Assembly: GCF_001939115.1 (NCBI RefSeq)
Contig: NZ_MQTZ01000042.1
Coordinates: 1 to 64,000, forward strand
DNA from: Leptolyngbya sp. 'hensonii'
GTDB lineage: Bacteria > Cyanobacteriota > Cyanobacteriia > GCF-001939115
DNA length: 64,000 bases
Reading direction: 5' to 3'
Position numbers and translations under genes: made by a program. The notes beneath the pieces are model-generated. The model saw nothing but the letters and a program-made list of their open reading frames with translations, had not been told where the DNA came from and searched no databases. Positions 26,318-35,493 of the stretch are shown piece after piece; positions within the stretch are counted from its first letter, which is position 1; each line of letters opens with the position of its first letter.

Positions 26318-26776
26318 CTATTGTTTCCTCCAACCACTCCATACAGGGAAGCCATTTTGATCCCTCAGGGTCAGAATTTGATCACCCTTGCGAATCTTAG
26401 CGGCAATAATGACGGGGACTCCAGCCAGAGTTACCTGAGATCCCGTCACCTCGATCTGGTCTCCCAGTTCAATCTGAACATCCTGATTACCGAGATACCA
26501 GGCTGGCCCCAAATGCACCAGAATGTTGCCATTGGCGGTGGACACCTTCACATGGACCCCCGTTGACATCCCTCGCATGGAAACCTGGTTATCAACTGCA
26601 ATGACCTTACCTGTGATAGTTGTGACCGTATTCAGGTTGTATAACCGCTGATATTGACTGTTTCTACCCCATCCGCCACTGCCCCTTCCCCCTTTTCCTA
26701 ATTGGGCTAATGCAAGAGGACTGAACAGTAAACTGATGATGGAAAGTGTTGCTGCAAGCTTAATGATCTTCTGCAT
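26318..26776 (-). CDS. Exported OB-like protein, function unknown
   Basis: 152 residues. A clear signal peptide (MQKIIKLAATLSIISLLFSPLALAQ, cleavage likely after ALA) precedes a glycine-rich stretch (GKGGRGSGGWGR) and a beta domain with a repeated style of strand: TITGKVIAVDNQVSMRGMSTGVHVKVSTANGNILVHLGPAWYLG, then IELGDQIEVTGSQVTLAGVPVIIAAKI. It looks like a secreted OB-fold of the DUF5666/BOF type, which may bind a metal or another ligand. The family call is by resemblance only. It is followed by the ArsR gene, whose longer start would overlap its end. Confidence 0.6.
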   Translation of the reverse strand: MQKIIKLAATLSIISLLFSPLALAQLGKGGRGSGGWGRNSQYQRLYNLNTVTTITGKVIAVDNQVSMRGMSTGVHVKVSTANGNILVHLGPAWYLGNQDVQIELGDQIEVTGSQVTLAGVPVIIAAKIRKGDQILTLRDQNGFPVWSGWRKQ

Positions 26777-26815
26777 GGCACATCCTCAGGATCACGAATT
26801 AAATAAGATGAACAA

Positions 26816-26866
26816 TTGGGGTGCAGGGGCGTTGCCCCTGCTTGGGGGCGAAGCCCCCAAACCCCT
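26816..26866. repeat. Two stacked hairpins in an outer stem (cruciform-type element)
   Basis: GCAGGGGC-GTT-GCCCCTGC (26823-26841) and TTGGGGGC-GAA-GCCCCCAA (26842-26860), enclosed by GGGGT (26818-26822) and ACCCC (26861-26865). All arms are perfect. Lies downstream of the SQR gene and upstream of the OB-like gene; possible attenuator or dispersed repeat. Confidence 0.85.
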
Positions 26867-26900
26867 ACTTATATTTAGTTTTCGATCCTCAGCATTTTTT

Positions 26901-28202
26901 TCAAGGGATTGGGTGACTCACATTCAGGCTGGCATCCATCGGAATGGATTCCACCAGGGGTAGGCCGATCGCATTCAAAGCCCAGCGTTCAAACCAGGGC
27001 ATGGTCCAACCGACCCGCATCTTGTCCATGAAATATTTCTCGAAGCCAGTCTTCATCCAGGACACCCAGGGTCCCTTCATGGTCAGGGCCCGATGGCGTT
27101 TACCCTCTGCATCTGGCAATAGGGGGTCAGCCAGGAACAGGGCTCCCGTATCCCCAAAATCAGCAAAGCAAATTGCCTGCAGGGTTGGCTTAAAGGGTCG
27201 TCCCGAAATAACACCCAGTTCCAGGGCAATGTTGTGGGCCACGGAGATGACCATCTCCTCAGTCATCTGACCCACCTTGGGCACTCCGATCGGGATGGGG
27301 GTGGGCTCGACCGGTTTGAGTTGGGTGACCACACCTACAGCATAGACAGACTCAAAAGTGGGATGGCGATAGGTCGGTAACACTGGCACAAATCCCTTTG
27401 GATCAGTTAAACCAACGGCTTCTCGCAGAAAACGGGGTCCCCGAAACGGGGGCAACACCATGGCGTACTTAAAGGGAAGGGTTCTCCCGTCCACCAGATG
27501 GACCGTTTCTGGCTCAAAGTGGGAAATGGCGGCGTTTTCCATCAGTTCAATTTCCCGATCGGCCAGGAATTTGCGAATCAGCCAGCGGGACTTGGCCATG
27601 CCCCCAATCCCTAGATGTCCTGCATAGGGTTCGGCGGTAACAAAGGTCATAGGCACCCGATCGCGCAGTCCTTTCTGGCGCAACACATGATGGGCCAGGA
27701 AGGCAAACTCATAGGCTGGTCCGAAACAACTGGCTGCTGGGGATGCCCCAACCACAATCGGTCCCGGTTCCCGCAAAAACTTCTCCCAGGCATCACCGGC
27801 TAGCAGGGCATGGTGAGGATTGCACACGGACTGGGTGTACCCCCCCTCTGGTCCCAGGCCGGGTACGGCATCCAGGGCTAATTCCGGCCCTGTCGCGATC
27901 ACCACATAGTCATAGTCGATCGTTTGGCCTGAAAGGGAGAGTTGACGGGCCTTGGGGTCAATGGCCATCACCGCATCATGGATAAACTCAATGCCATGCT
28001 GGGGAACGATTTTAGCTAGATCTAACTGAATTCGATCCAGCGATCGTAAGCCCAACCCCACCCAGGGCAAGGAGGGCACAAAAGTAAATTTGGGTTGGTT
28101 GGAAATCAGTGTCACTCGGTGCTGAGGTGGCAGTATATGCCGCAGTTCATAGGCTGCAGGTAATCCTCCCAGGCCAGCACCAATCACCACAATATGAGCC
28201 AT
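26901..28202 (-). CDS. sqr: Sulfide:quinone oxidoreductase-type flavoprotein
   Basis: 433 residues from the ATG at 28202; the longer frame from 28280 is not needed, as VVIGAGLGGLPAAYEL, the FAD Rossmann motif, is at residues 5-20. The three redox cysteines expected of SQR are present: Cys127 (SVCNPHH), Cys159 (ASCFGPAYEF) and Cys345 (AICFADFGDTG), close to 128, 160 and 356 of the Acidithiobacillus enzyme. It should oxidise sulfide or a persulfide and reduce a quinone in the membrane; the C-terminal amphipathic helices (WVSWMKTGFEKYFMDKMRVG) suit membrane binding. It is next to an ArsR-type repressor, as known for cyanobacterial SQR. Type of SQR not determined. Confidence 0.88.
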   Translation of the reverse strand: MAHIVVIGAGLGGLPAAYELRHILPPQHRVTLISNQPKFTFVPSLPWVGLGLRSLDRIQLDLAKIVPQHGIEFIHDAVMAIDPKARQLSLSGQTIDYDYVVIATGPELALDAVPGLGPEGGYTQSVCNPHHALLAGDAWEKFLREPGPIVVGASPAASCFGPAYEFAFLAHHVLRQKGLRDRVPMTFVTAEPYAGHLGIGGMAKSRWLIRKFLADREIELMENAAISHFEPETVHLVDGRTLPFKYAMVLPPFRGPRFLREAVGLTDPKGFVPVLPTYRHPTFESVYAVGVVTQLKPVEPTPIPIGVPKVGQMTEEMVISVAHNIALELGVISGRPFKPTLQAICFADFGDTGALFLADPLLPDAEGKRHRALTMKGPWVSWMKTGFEKYFMDKMRVGWTMPWFERWALNAIGLPLVESIPMDASLNVSHPIP

Positions 28203-28349
28203 AATTGCGATTCCTAAACGTGAAATTTTAAGGATGAAGGCGTAAACAATAGGTCCAATTTCACCGTCCGGATCCTGCAAAAGTCTGGCATCAAACCCCT
28301 ACAATACGTTCAGCAAAATTGGTATCAATGGCTAGGACCGATCTTTATT

Positions 28350-28380
28350 AGGGATGGGGAGGTTGAATCCCCACATCCCT
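28350..28380 (-). terminator. Possible hairpin at the end of the DUF2892 gene
   Basis: Interrupted stem between AGGGATGGGGA (28350-28360) and TCCCCACATCCCT (28368-28380), on the minus strand directly behind the DUF2892 stop; there is no clear T-run. It may attenuate before the SQR gene. Confidence 0.3.
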
Positions 28381-28595
28381 TAAGACTCCCTGACTCCCAG
28401 CTTGCGCAGCACCGCAATTAACGGGCACCAGTTCGTAAATGCAGATTGCCACAAATTGAGCCCGACAAATGCAGTCAGGAACAGCCATCTCAGGTCAATG
28501 ACCGCCAGCATTAAACTGATGAGCACCATGCTGCCTGCCACCAGACGAATCCACTGATGTTGTGTCCACGATCCCTTACGACTCAGAGGCTCCAT
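28380..28595 (-). CDS. Small membrane protein with DUF2892 (YgaP-type) domain
   Basis: 71 residues, two membrane helices (about 18-36 and 38-52), ending in NLWQSAFTNWCPLIAVLRKLG. The SAFTxxCPL motif is the DUF2892 signature known from the membrane part of YgaP-type rhodaneses. Here the membrane domain is encoded apart from the rhodanese gene (24485-24829), in the same minus-strand run. It probably works with sulfur-oxidising or sulfur-transferring partners at the membrane, by inference. First gene of the run, with the SQR gene 178 bp downstream. Confidence 0.78.
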   Translation of the reverse strand: MEPLSRKGSWTQHQWIRLVAGSMVLISLMLAVIDLRWLFLTAFVGLNLWQSAFTNWCPLIAVLRKLGVRES

Positions 28596-28897
28596 TCCAG
28601 CATCCTGCCCTCGATAGCTTAATGATGTAATTATACTACTATACGGTTATATAGCTGAAAATTATTCAAATATTTTTTTACATAGCCCGTGAAACATGTT
28701 CCCCCTGAACAGCAGTTGCGTCGTCTCAGGGCAACGATCGTTGGAGCATTGGGATGATTTAGAACGCTATTGTTATGAATGGGCACAATAGATACGTACT
28801 TACAACGACCTACTCGTAACGATCTCACTCATGGATTGGTCTCTATGGCCTGCAACATGGCAGTTTTAAGGTAGATGCTCCAGGAGGCAAGGAACCA
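28596..28897. other. Divergent control gap of the DUF2892/SQR run and the hybrid kinase
   Basis: 302 bp. It holds an ArsR-like inverted repeat (28639-28654) and little else; a 65-codon ORF at 28631-28828 has no protein character. Confidence 0.6.
28639..28654 (-). promoter_or_regulatory. Candidate ArsR-type operator
   Basis: CTATA-N6-TATAG in AT-rich DNA, 44 bp before the DUF2892 start codon. Size and AT-rich spacing suit ArsR/SmtB-type sites. No binding data. Confidence 0.4.
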
Positions 28898-31800
28898 ATG
28901 AGCCAGCCACAACGCATCGTCCTCATTGTCGATGACTCCCCCGAAGACCGGGAACTCTACCGGCGGTGTCTTATGGGCGACCCCGATCGCACTTACCTCT
29001 TTCTGGAAGCATCTCTGGGACAACAGGGACTGGAACTCTGGCAGCAAGGTCAGCCGGACCTCATCCTGTTGGACTACTGTTTGCCTGATCTGGATGGCCT
29101 GGAATTTTTGGCCCAGTTGCAATCCCTCACTCACCAACCTTACCTACCTGTGATTGTCGTGACGGGACAGGGAAATGAGGCGATCGCAGTCCAGGCGATC
29201 AAAGCCGGGGCTCAGGATTATCGGGTTAAAGGACAGATTAGCCAGGAGAATTTGCAGTTAGCTGCAGATAAAGTCATTGAAGCAGTTCGGCTCCAGAGCC
29301 AATTGCAACAGAACCTCGATCGAGAACGGCTGATTAACAAGATCACCCAGCAAATTTACCAATCTCTGGATCTGGACACTATTCTGCAAACGGTTGTGAC
29401 TGGCGTGCGACAGTTTCTCCGCACCGATCGGGTGCTCCTGTTTCGCCTCCAACCAGAAGGGCAGGGCACCGTGGTGACAGAATCGGTGGGGGCAGACTGG
29501 CCCCCTCTCTTGTCTACGACCTACTCCGATCCGTGCCTGCATGAGGGTTACATTGCGCCCTTGCGGCAGGGACTAGTCACGAGCAAATCGGATATTTATG
29601 ATGGCAGTATGGACCCCTGCCATGTCGAGCTGTTAGCCAAGTTGCAGGTCCAGGCCAATCTGGTCATCCCCATTTTGCAGGATCAGCAATTGTGGGGGCT
29701 GCTGATTGCTCACCATTGCGCCGCTTCCCGGCAATGGCAATCTATGGAGATTGATGTACTCAAAGAGCTGTCGCATCAGGTGGGGATTGCGCTCCGGCAG
29801 GCTGAGCTATATCAGCAAACCCAGCAGGAACTGAGAGAACGTCAGCAGGCTGAAATGGCCCTACGGCGGGCTAACGAGCGGTTTCAATTGGCTGCATCTG
29901 CTATCAATGGCCCAATCTACGAGTGGGACTTGAAAACGGGTATGGTGGAACGATCGCAGGGTCTGTTCCAGTTACTTGGATATACCCTGACGGAAGACGA
30001 AGATACAGCAGACTGGTGGCTTGAGCGCATTCATCCAGATGACTTACAGGCCATTCAGGCCCATTTCCAGGCCAACCTATCCACGACTGAGCCTTTCTGC
30101 AGTGCCTATCGGGTCCGACATAAAAATGGTCACTATATCTGGGTAGAAGACCGGAGCATTGTGGTCCAAGATGAAACAGGTCAACCGATCCGAATTGTCG
30201 GCAGCACCCTCGATATCAGTGATCGGAAACGAACCGATGCAGCTCTGCAGACTAGTAATGCGATCGCCCAGCAGCAACTGGCCGAAATTGAGGCCATTTA
30301 TCAATCAGCTCCGATCGGTCTGAATGTGCTCGATCTCAATCTACGCTTCGTGCGGATTAATGAGAAGCTGGCTGAAATCAATGGCTTTTCAGTCCAAGAG
30401 CATCTTGGCCGGACCATTCGAGAACTTCTCCCCAATCTGGCTGATCAGACAGAACAATTGCTGCTGCCCATCCTGCAGACCGGAGAACCTTTATTAAACG
30501 TGGAAATTACCGGAGAGACTCCGGCCCAACCGGGTGTACAACGCACCTGGTTGGAACATTTCTTGCCCCTGAAACAGGGCGACCAGATTATTGGCATCAG
30601 TACAGTTTGCGAAGAGATCACCGATCGTAAGCAGGCAGAACTCACCCTGAAGGAGAGTGAAGAACGGTTTCGCACCCTGGCCGATAATATGTCCCAATTC
30701 GCCTGGATGGCAGATGCCAGCGGAGAGGTCTTCTGGTATAACCAGCGCTGGTTTGAGTATACCGGCACCACGCTGGAAGTCATGCAGGGATGGGGATGGG
30801 AAAAAGTGCACCATCCTGACCATGTGGATCGGGTGGTTCAGCATGTCCGCCACTGCTTTGCCACCGGGGAGTTATGGGAAGACACCTTTCCTCTGCGGAG
30901 ACAAGATGGTACCTATCGATGGTTCCTGTCTCGGGCTACCCCGATTCGCAACGAGAACGGCCAAATTGTCCGCTGGTTTGGCACTAATACAGATATTGAT
31001 GACCACAAACAGGCAGAAATGCTGCTCCAGGAGCAGAATGAGCGCCTGAGCCTGCTCTATCAGGCCACAAGGGATCTGCTGTCTACCGTGGAGCCCGTGC
31101 AACTGATTGCCCAACTGTTTCACAATCTGAAAGATAAGCTAGCGTTGGATATCTACCTGAACTATCTCATTGATCCAGAGCAGCAACAGCTCCGATTAGC
31201 CTCCTACGCAGGTATTCCTGAGTCGATCGTCGGCAAGCTTGAATGGCTCAACTACGATGAGACGATCTGTGGCGTTGCCACCCAACAACAGCGTCAGGTC
31301 GTGGTTGTGGATATGCAACGCTCAGACAATCCTAAAATTGCTCTGGTGCAATCTCTGGGAGTGACAGCTTACGCTGTCCAACCCTTGACGAGTGGGGGAC
31401 ATCTCTTTGGCACCCTATCCTTCGGTAGCCGCAGTCGCACTCACTTTACTGCAGATGAAGCTGAGCTGATGCAATCCCTGTGCGATCAGATTGCCGTTGC
31501 TCTGGAACGATCGCAACTGATGCAATCCCTGCAGTTGCAAAACGAGCAATTACAGCGGGCTAACCAGATTAAGGATGAATTTCTGGCCATTCTCTCCCAT
31601 GAACTGAGATCGCCGCTCAACCCCATTCTGGGTTGGACTAAGCTCCTGCAAACCCGCAAGTTTGACGCTACTAAAACGGCTGAAGCACTGGCTACGATCG
31701 AGCGGAATGCCCGCTTACAAACTCAACTCATTGATGACTTGCTGGATGTCGCCAAGATTCTGCGGGGCAAACTGAATCTGAATGCGGTTCCTGTTAGTTT

Positions 31801-32761
31801 GGTTGCGGTGATTGAAGCCGCGATTGATACGGTTAAAACGGCAGCAGTAGCCAAATCCATTCGGATTGACGCCGTTTTACCCCAGATGGGGCCTGTGTCA
31901 GGGGATGCAACTCGCCTGCAGCAAATTCTGTGGAACCTGCTAGCCAATGCTATCAAGTTCACACCAGCGGGAGGACGGATAGAGATTCGCTTAGATTCCG
32001 TAGAGCTGAAGGCAGAAGAAACTGGCAAAGGGGGTAGAGGCTCTTCTCTGCCCATTGCCCCATTCTTCCAGACTTCCCACCCCTATGCCCAAATCACGGT
32101 GAGGGATAATGGCAAGGGCATCGATCCAGCCTTCCTCCCTTATATCTTTGAGTCTTTTCGCCAAGAGGATGTTTCAACCACCCGCAAATATGGTGGGTTA
32201 GGGTTGGGATTGGCGATCGTCCGGCATCTGGTGGAAGCCCATGGAGGAAGCATTACAGCCCACAGCCCTGGGGAAGGGTTGGGAGCTACATTTACAGTTC
32301 GGTTTCCCCTGCTGAGTACCGTGCCAGAGCCAGAGCCAATGACCCAGTTGCCTAAAGCATCCCCCATTCTAACTGGGGTTCGAGTTCTGGTGATCGATGA
32401 TGAACCGGATGCCCGTGAGTTACTCGCCGTGTTATTAAGCAGTTCGGGGGCAGAAGTGATGACTGTGGCCTCTGCCAAGGAAACCCTGGCGACTCTCACA
32501 TCCTTTCCAGCCGATATTTTGGTGAGTGATATTGGCATGCCAGAGATCGATGGCTATACCCTCCTCCAACAAGTGCGGTCTCTGTCTCCGGAGCAGGGTG
32601 GGCAAATTCCCGCGATCGCCCTGACCGCCTATGCTGGGGACATGAATCGGCAGCAGGCACTGGCCATGGGATTCCAGGCCCATATGACCAAGCCCGTTGA
32701 GCCTGATCAGTTAATTCAAGCGATCGTCGCGCTGGTCAAATCAACCTCTCAGCAAGGCTGA
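28898..32761 (+). CDS. Hybrid sensor histidine kinase with two receiver domains
   Basis: 1287 residues. N-terminal receiver with Asp59 (LILLDYCLPDLDG), then a GAF domain with phytochrome-like character (about 150-310), three PAS/PAC units (about 325-450, 455-580, 585-710), a second GAF (about 720-880), HisKA with His901 (AILSHELRSPLNPILGWT), ATPase motifs NLLANAIKFTP, DNGKGIDPAFLP and GLGLGLAIV, and a C-terminal receiver with Asp1211 (DILVSDIGMPEIDGY). No membrane segment. Signals are unknown; a chromophore cysteine was not identified in either GAF. An N-terminal receiver in a kinase suggests input from another kinase. Next to it is the SQR run, but the genes diverge. Confidence 0.93.
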   Translation: MSQPQRIVLIVDDSPEDRELYRRCLMGDPDRTYLFLEASLGQQGLELWQQGQPDLILLDYCLPDLDGLEFLAQLQSLTHQPYLPVIVVTGQGNEAIAVQAIKAGAQDYRVKGQISQENLQLAADKVIEAVRLQSQLQQNLDRERLINKITQQIYQSLDLDTILQTVVTGVRQFLRTDRVLLFRLQPEGQGTVVTESVGADWPPLLSTTYSDPCLHEGYIAPLRQGLVTSKSDIYDGSMDPCHVELLAKLQVQANLVIPILQDQQLWGLLIAHHCAASRQWQSMEIDVLKELSHQVGIALRQAELYQQTQQELRERQQAEMALRRANERFQLAASAINGPIYEWDLKTGMVERSQGLFQLLGYTLTEDEDTADWWLERIHPDDLQAIQAHFQANLSTTEPFCSAYRVRHKNGHYIWVEDRSIVVQDETGQPIRIVGSTLDISDRKRTDAALQTSNAIAQQQLAEIEAIYQSAPIGLNVLDLNLRFVRINEKLAEINGFSVQEHLGRTIRELLPNLADQTEQLLLPILQTGEPLLNVEITGETPAQPGVQRTWLEHFLPLKQGDQIIGISTVCEEITDRKQAELTLKESEERFRTLADNMSQFAWMADASGEVFWYNQRWFEYTGTTLEVMQGWGWEKVHHPDHVDRVVQHVRHCFATGELWEDTFPLRRQDGTYRWFLSRATPIRNENGQIVRWFGTNTDIDDHKQAEMLLQEQNERLSLLYQATRDLLSTVEPVQLIAQLFHNLKDKLALDIYLNYLIDPEQQQLRLASYAGIPESIVGKLEWLNYDETICGVATQQQRQVVVVDMQRSDNPKIALVQSLGVTAYAVQPLTSGGHLFGTLSFGSRSRTHFTADEAELMQSLCDQIAVALERSQLMQSLQLQNEQLQRANQIKDEFLAILSHELRSPLNPILGWTKLLQTRKFDATKTAEALATIERNARLQTQLIDDLLDVAKILRGKLNLNAVPVSLVAVIEAAIDTVKTAAVAKSIRIDAVLPQMGPVSGDATRLQQILWNLLANAIKFTPAGGRIEIRLDSVELKAEETGKGGRGSSLPIAPFFQTSHPYAQITVRDNGKGIDPAFLPYIFESFRQEDVSTTRKYGGLGLGLAIVRHLVEAHGGSITAHSPGEGLGATFTVRFPLLSTVPEPEPMTQLPKASPILTGVRVLVIDDEPDARELLAVLLSSSGAEVMTVASAKETLATLTSFPADILVSDIGMPEIDGYTLLQQVRSLSPEQGGQIPAIALTAYAGDMNRQQALAMGFQAHMTKPVEPDQLIQAIVALVKSTSQQG

Positions 32762-32778
32762 ACAGGAAGAGAGCACGG

Positions 32779-33768
32779 TCATACCAAGATCGTCGCCAGC
32801 TTCTGAACGGCGGCATCGGGACGCAGGCTGAGCCAGGGAACACCGGGTTGCCCTAACCACCGATTCCCAGTCTGGGAAAACCCTGGCGACTCTCGACACA
32901 ACCCCAGAGGACGGTGGTATTTTCGGGTGGCTGCCAGTAAGTGCTGCACCATCCGTTCGATCACCTCATTTTGTCCTTCCCCTTGCTCTGTCAGTCGCTC
33001 TGAGGCTTGGTCTAATCCCAGAGCCAGTTGGGTCAGGGAATCGAGGTTGACGGACAGGCCATCAAAAAGGGTACAGAATGCCTCTGCCTGCATTACATGA
33101 CTGGGCAACTCTGCCATCAGGTAAACCTGCAGTTCATTTTTACCTTGCTCCAGACCATGCTGGGCCATCTCCTCCAGCACCCGACGGCCTTCTGCAGGAG
33201 TGCGACAGAAGGGAACCATAGGAATGATATTTGTCAGGCCAATCCCATCCCGCACGCGCCGCAATGCCTGACATTCCAACGCAAAGGCTGCCCGATAGCG
33301 ATCGGTGGTATAGCGGGAGGCCCCGCGCCAGCCAATCTGGGGGTTTTCTTCCTGTAACTCAAACTGACTTCCCCCCAGCAGCAGGGCAAACTCAGTACTA
33401 GTGAGATTAGAGAACCGGACAATCACTGGCCTGGGATAAAAAGCGGCAGCGATCGTTCCCAATCCCTGAGCCAGCCGATCGACAAAAAACTGAGCTTTCT
33501 GCCCATCCTCATAATGACGAGTTAAGCGACCAATCCGCTCCCGCTCAGAGGACGACTGCACCTGATCAAAATGGATCAGGGCCAGGGGATGGATTTGAAT
33601 CGAGTGCATCAGCATAAACTCCAACTGCACCAGACCCACCCCACCGACGGGGAGTCCAGCCAGACTGAACGCCTCAGAGGGATTCTCCAGAGTCAGGAAC
33701 ACCTGAGCCTGTTGTCCATCCTGTGCTCTGAGTTGAGTGGATCGTTCTTTCTTTACCGTTGTCAGCAT
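32779..33768 (-). CDS. Stand-alone PEP-utilising TIM-barrel protein, probable pseudoenzyme
   Basis: 329 residues, matching only the C-terminal PEP/pyruvate-binding barrel of PEP synthase. No ATP-grasp or phospho-histidine domain is present. Family residues kept: Arg118 (IVRFSN), Arg148 (GWRGASRY), Glu220 (MAELPS) and the catalytic-site Cys291 (GLCRES). The metal-binding Asp motif GSNDLTQ reads NLDSLTQ (241-247), so the metal site is damaged. A regulatory role is likelier than PEP synthesis. Start at the ATG at 33768 with GGAG at 8-bp spacing; the frame open to 33900 gives unrelated residues. Convergent with the kinase gene (17 bp apart). Confidence 0.8.
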   Translation of the reverse strand: MLTTVKKERSTQLRAQDGQQAQVFLTLENPSEAFSLAGLPVGGVGLVQLEFMLMHSIQIHPLALIHFDQVQSSSERERIGRLTRHYEDGQKAQFFVDRLAQGLGTIAAAFYPRPVIVRFSNLTSTEFALLLGGSQFELQEENPQIGWRGASRYTTDRYRAAFALECQALRRVRDGIGLTNIIPMVPFCRTPAEGRRVLEEMAQHGLEQGKNELQVYLMAELPSHVMQAEAFCTLFDGLSVNLDSLTQLALGLDQASERLTEQGEGQNEVIERMVQHLLAATRKYHRPLGLCRESPGFSQTGNRWLGQPGVPWLSLRPDAAVQKLATILV

Positions 33769-34281
33769 AAGCGTTCTCCAGCGATGGACAAGGAGCAGTG
33801 AGGGATTCGATTCGAAGGCTGTCTCGTTCAACCTGCAGGCCAAACTTGCCTCCCCAGCCATAGGGAGGTAAGTCAGGCAGAACAATCTGAGCCAGACCAA
33901 AACTCTGGCCTTTGGTATTCAAGACCTGATTCTGACAGGCAAGGCTGATCAGACGATGGGGGCAATATCCCCTCTGTTAATGAATTAAGTAACAGCGATC
34001 GGAATGGCCGATCGGGTTGGACTGGATAAAACTCAATCAGAACTTGTGATCCAGCAAGCAGTATCCAATTTGAGGGGAATCAGAAATCAGCCTTGCAATC
34101 GGCTTACCCCAGGACAATGCATGCTTGATGAATTCAGCAGGTTGTGAAGAAATCAGAAGAAAAATGAATGGCAATTAACGAACTTTAAGAATCTCACCTA
34201 ATGCCTACCCGTATTCTAATCAATTCAACTGGGATCAGGGGTAAACCTATAGATATGGATCTAAAAACAATTGGGATCAAT
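33769..34281. other. Gene-free gap between the PEP-utilising and M20 genes
   Basis: 513 bp, AT-rich toward the M20 gene. I see no gene, repeat or terminator of note; a frame at 34201-34404 on the plus strand is a shadow of the M20 gene. Promoter of the 32779-33768 gene should lie here. Confidence 0.5.
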
Positions 34282-35493
34282 CTATTTGAGAAACTTTTCA
34301 ACACAACGAACAAAGAGTTCTACCCCCATTCCCAGGGTGATTTCATCAAAATCGAAGCGGGGATGGTGATGGGGATAGGCCAGATCTCTGGCTGGATTGG
34401 CTGACCCCAGGAAGAAATAACATCCGGGCACTGCCTGTAGGAAGAAGGACATATCTTCGCCCCCCATCGTTTGGCATTCTGGGACCAGACCAGCCGGAGT
34501 TTCCACCACGGCTTCAGCCACCGATCGCACCAGATCCGCCATCTCGGGGTGATTAATCACCGGTGGATAAAGGGAGTGATAGTCCAGTTCGTAAGTGGCC
34601 CCATGGCTCTGGCAAACCCCCGCAATAATTTGCTCAATGCGCTGCTTGAAATAACCTTCGTACTCAGGGTTGAAATACCGCACGGTGCCAGCCAGGTGGG
34701 CCGAGTCGGCGATGATATTCTTGGCGGTTCCGGCATGAAACTCACCCACCGTCACCACTGCAGAATCGATCGGATTCACATTCCGGGCCACAATCGTCTG
34801 CAAGGCAGTCACCACCTGAGCCCCGACCACAATGGAATCGATCGTTTGCTGGGGAATTGCCCCATGGCCACCCTTGCCCTGAATTGTGCAACGGAACAGT
34901 TCTACAGCCGCCATCAGCGCCCCCGAACGGACCCCGATCGTGCCCAGGGGCAGGTTATTCCACAGGTGCAGGCCGATGATCCCGTCCACATCGGGATTCT
35001 GTAATGCACCTGCAGCAATCATGGGTTTGGCCCCACCCGGGCCTTCTTCAGCAGGCTGAAAAATCAGCTTAACCGTACCAGCGAAGGCTTCCCGATGGTG
35101 CGACAGATAGTAAGCTGTCCCCAGACCGATCGTCACATGGCCATCATGACCGCAGGCATGCATCACCCCATCCTGTTGCGATCGATAGGGAACCTGATTT
35201 TGTTCCTGAATGGGTAATGCATCCATATCCGCCCGAATGGCCAGGACTGGCCCGGAGCGAGTTCCTGTAATTAAAGCCACAATCCCAGTTTCGGCCACGC
35301 CAGTCTGATGCTCAATCCCCCAGGCCGTCAATTTTTGGGAAATGAACTCGGCGGTCCGGTGTTCTCGGAAACCCAGTTCTGGATTCTGATGAAGATGCCG
35401 TCGCCACTCCACCAATTGAGGTTGCAAAGTCCGGATCTGAAGCCGGATGCTGGCAAGGTCTACAGTCGCAGGAGCAAGAGAGGTCAGAACCAT
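34282..35493 (-). CDS. M20-family amidohydrolase (N-acyl-amino-acid/IAA-amino-acid hydrolase type)
   Basis: Metallo-hydrolase of the M20D group that removes an acyl group from amino acids or indole-3-acetic-acid conjugates. 403 residues, HxCGHDGH (HACGHDGH) and PAEEGPGGAKPMI binding motifs at about 115 and 150, and the dimerisation insert with GGHGAIPQQTIDSI (about 220). Cytosolic; no signal peptide. The substrate is unknown. Flanked by a gene-free gap and by bioD. Confidence 0.9.
   Translation of the reverse strand: MVLTSLAPATVDLASIRLQIRTLQPQLVEWRRHLHQNPELGFREHRTAEFISQKLTAWGIEHQTGVAETGIVALITGTRSGPVLAIRADMDALPIQEQNQVPYRSQQDGVMHACGHDGHVTIGLGTAYYLSHHREAFAGTVKLIFQPAEEGPGGAKPMIAAGALQNPDVDGIIGLHLWNNLPLGTIGVRSGALMAAVELFRCTIQGKGGHGAIPQQTIDSIVVGAQVVTALQTIVARNVNPIDSAVVTVGEFHAGTAKNIIADSAHLAGTVRYFNPEYEGYFKQRIEQIIAGVCQSHGATYELDYHSLYPPVINHPEMADLVRSVAEAVVETPAGLVPECQTMGGEDMSFFLQAVPGCYFFLGSANPARDLAYPHHHPRFDFDEITLGMGVELFVRCVEKFLK

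Noticed and set aside
34201-34404. 67-codon plus-strand ORF near the M20 gene
   Set aside because: Overlaps the 3' end of the M20 gene on the other strand and has no protein character.
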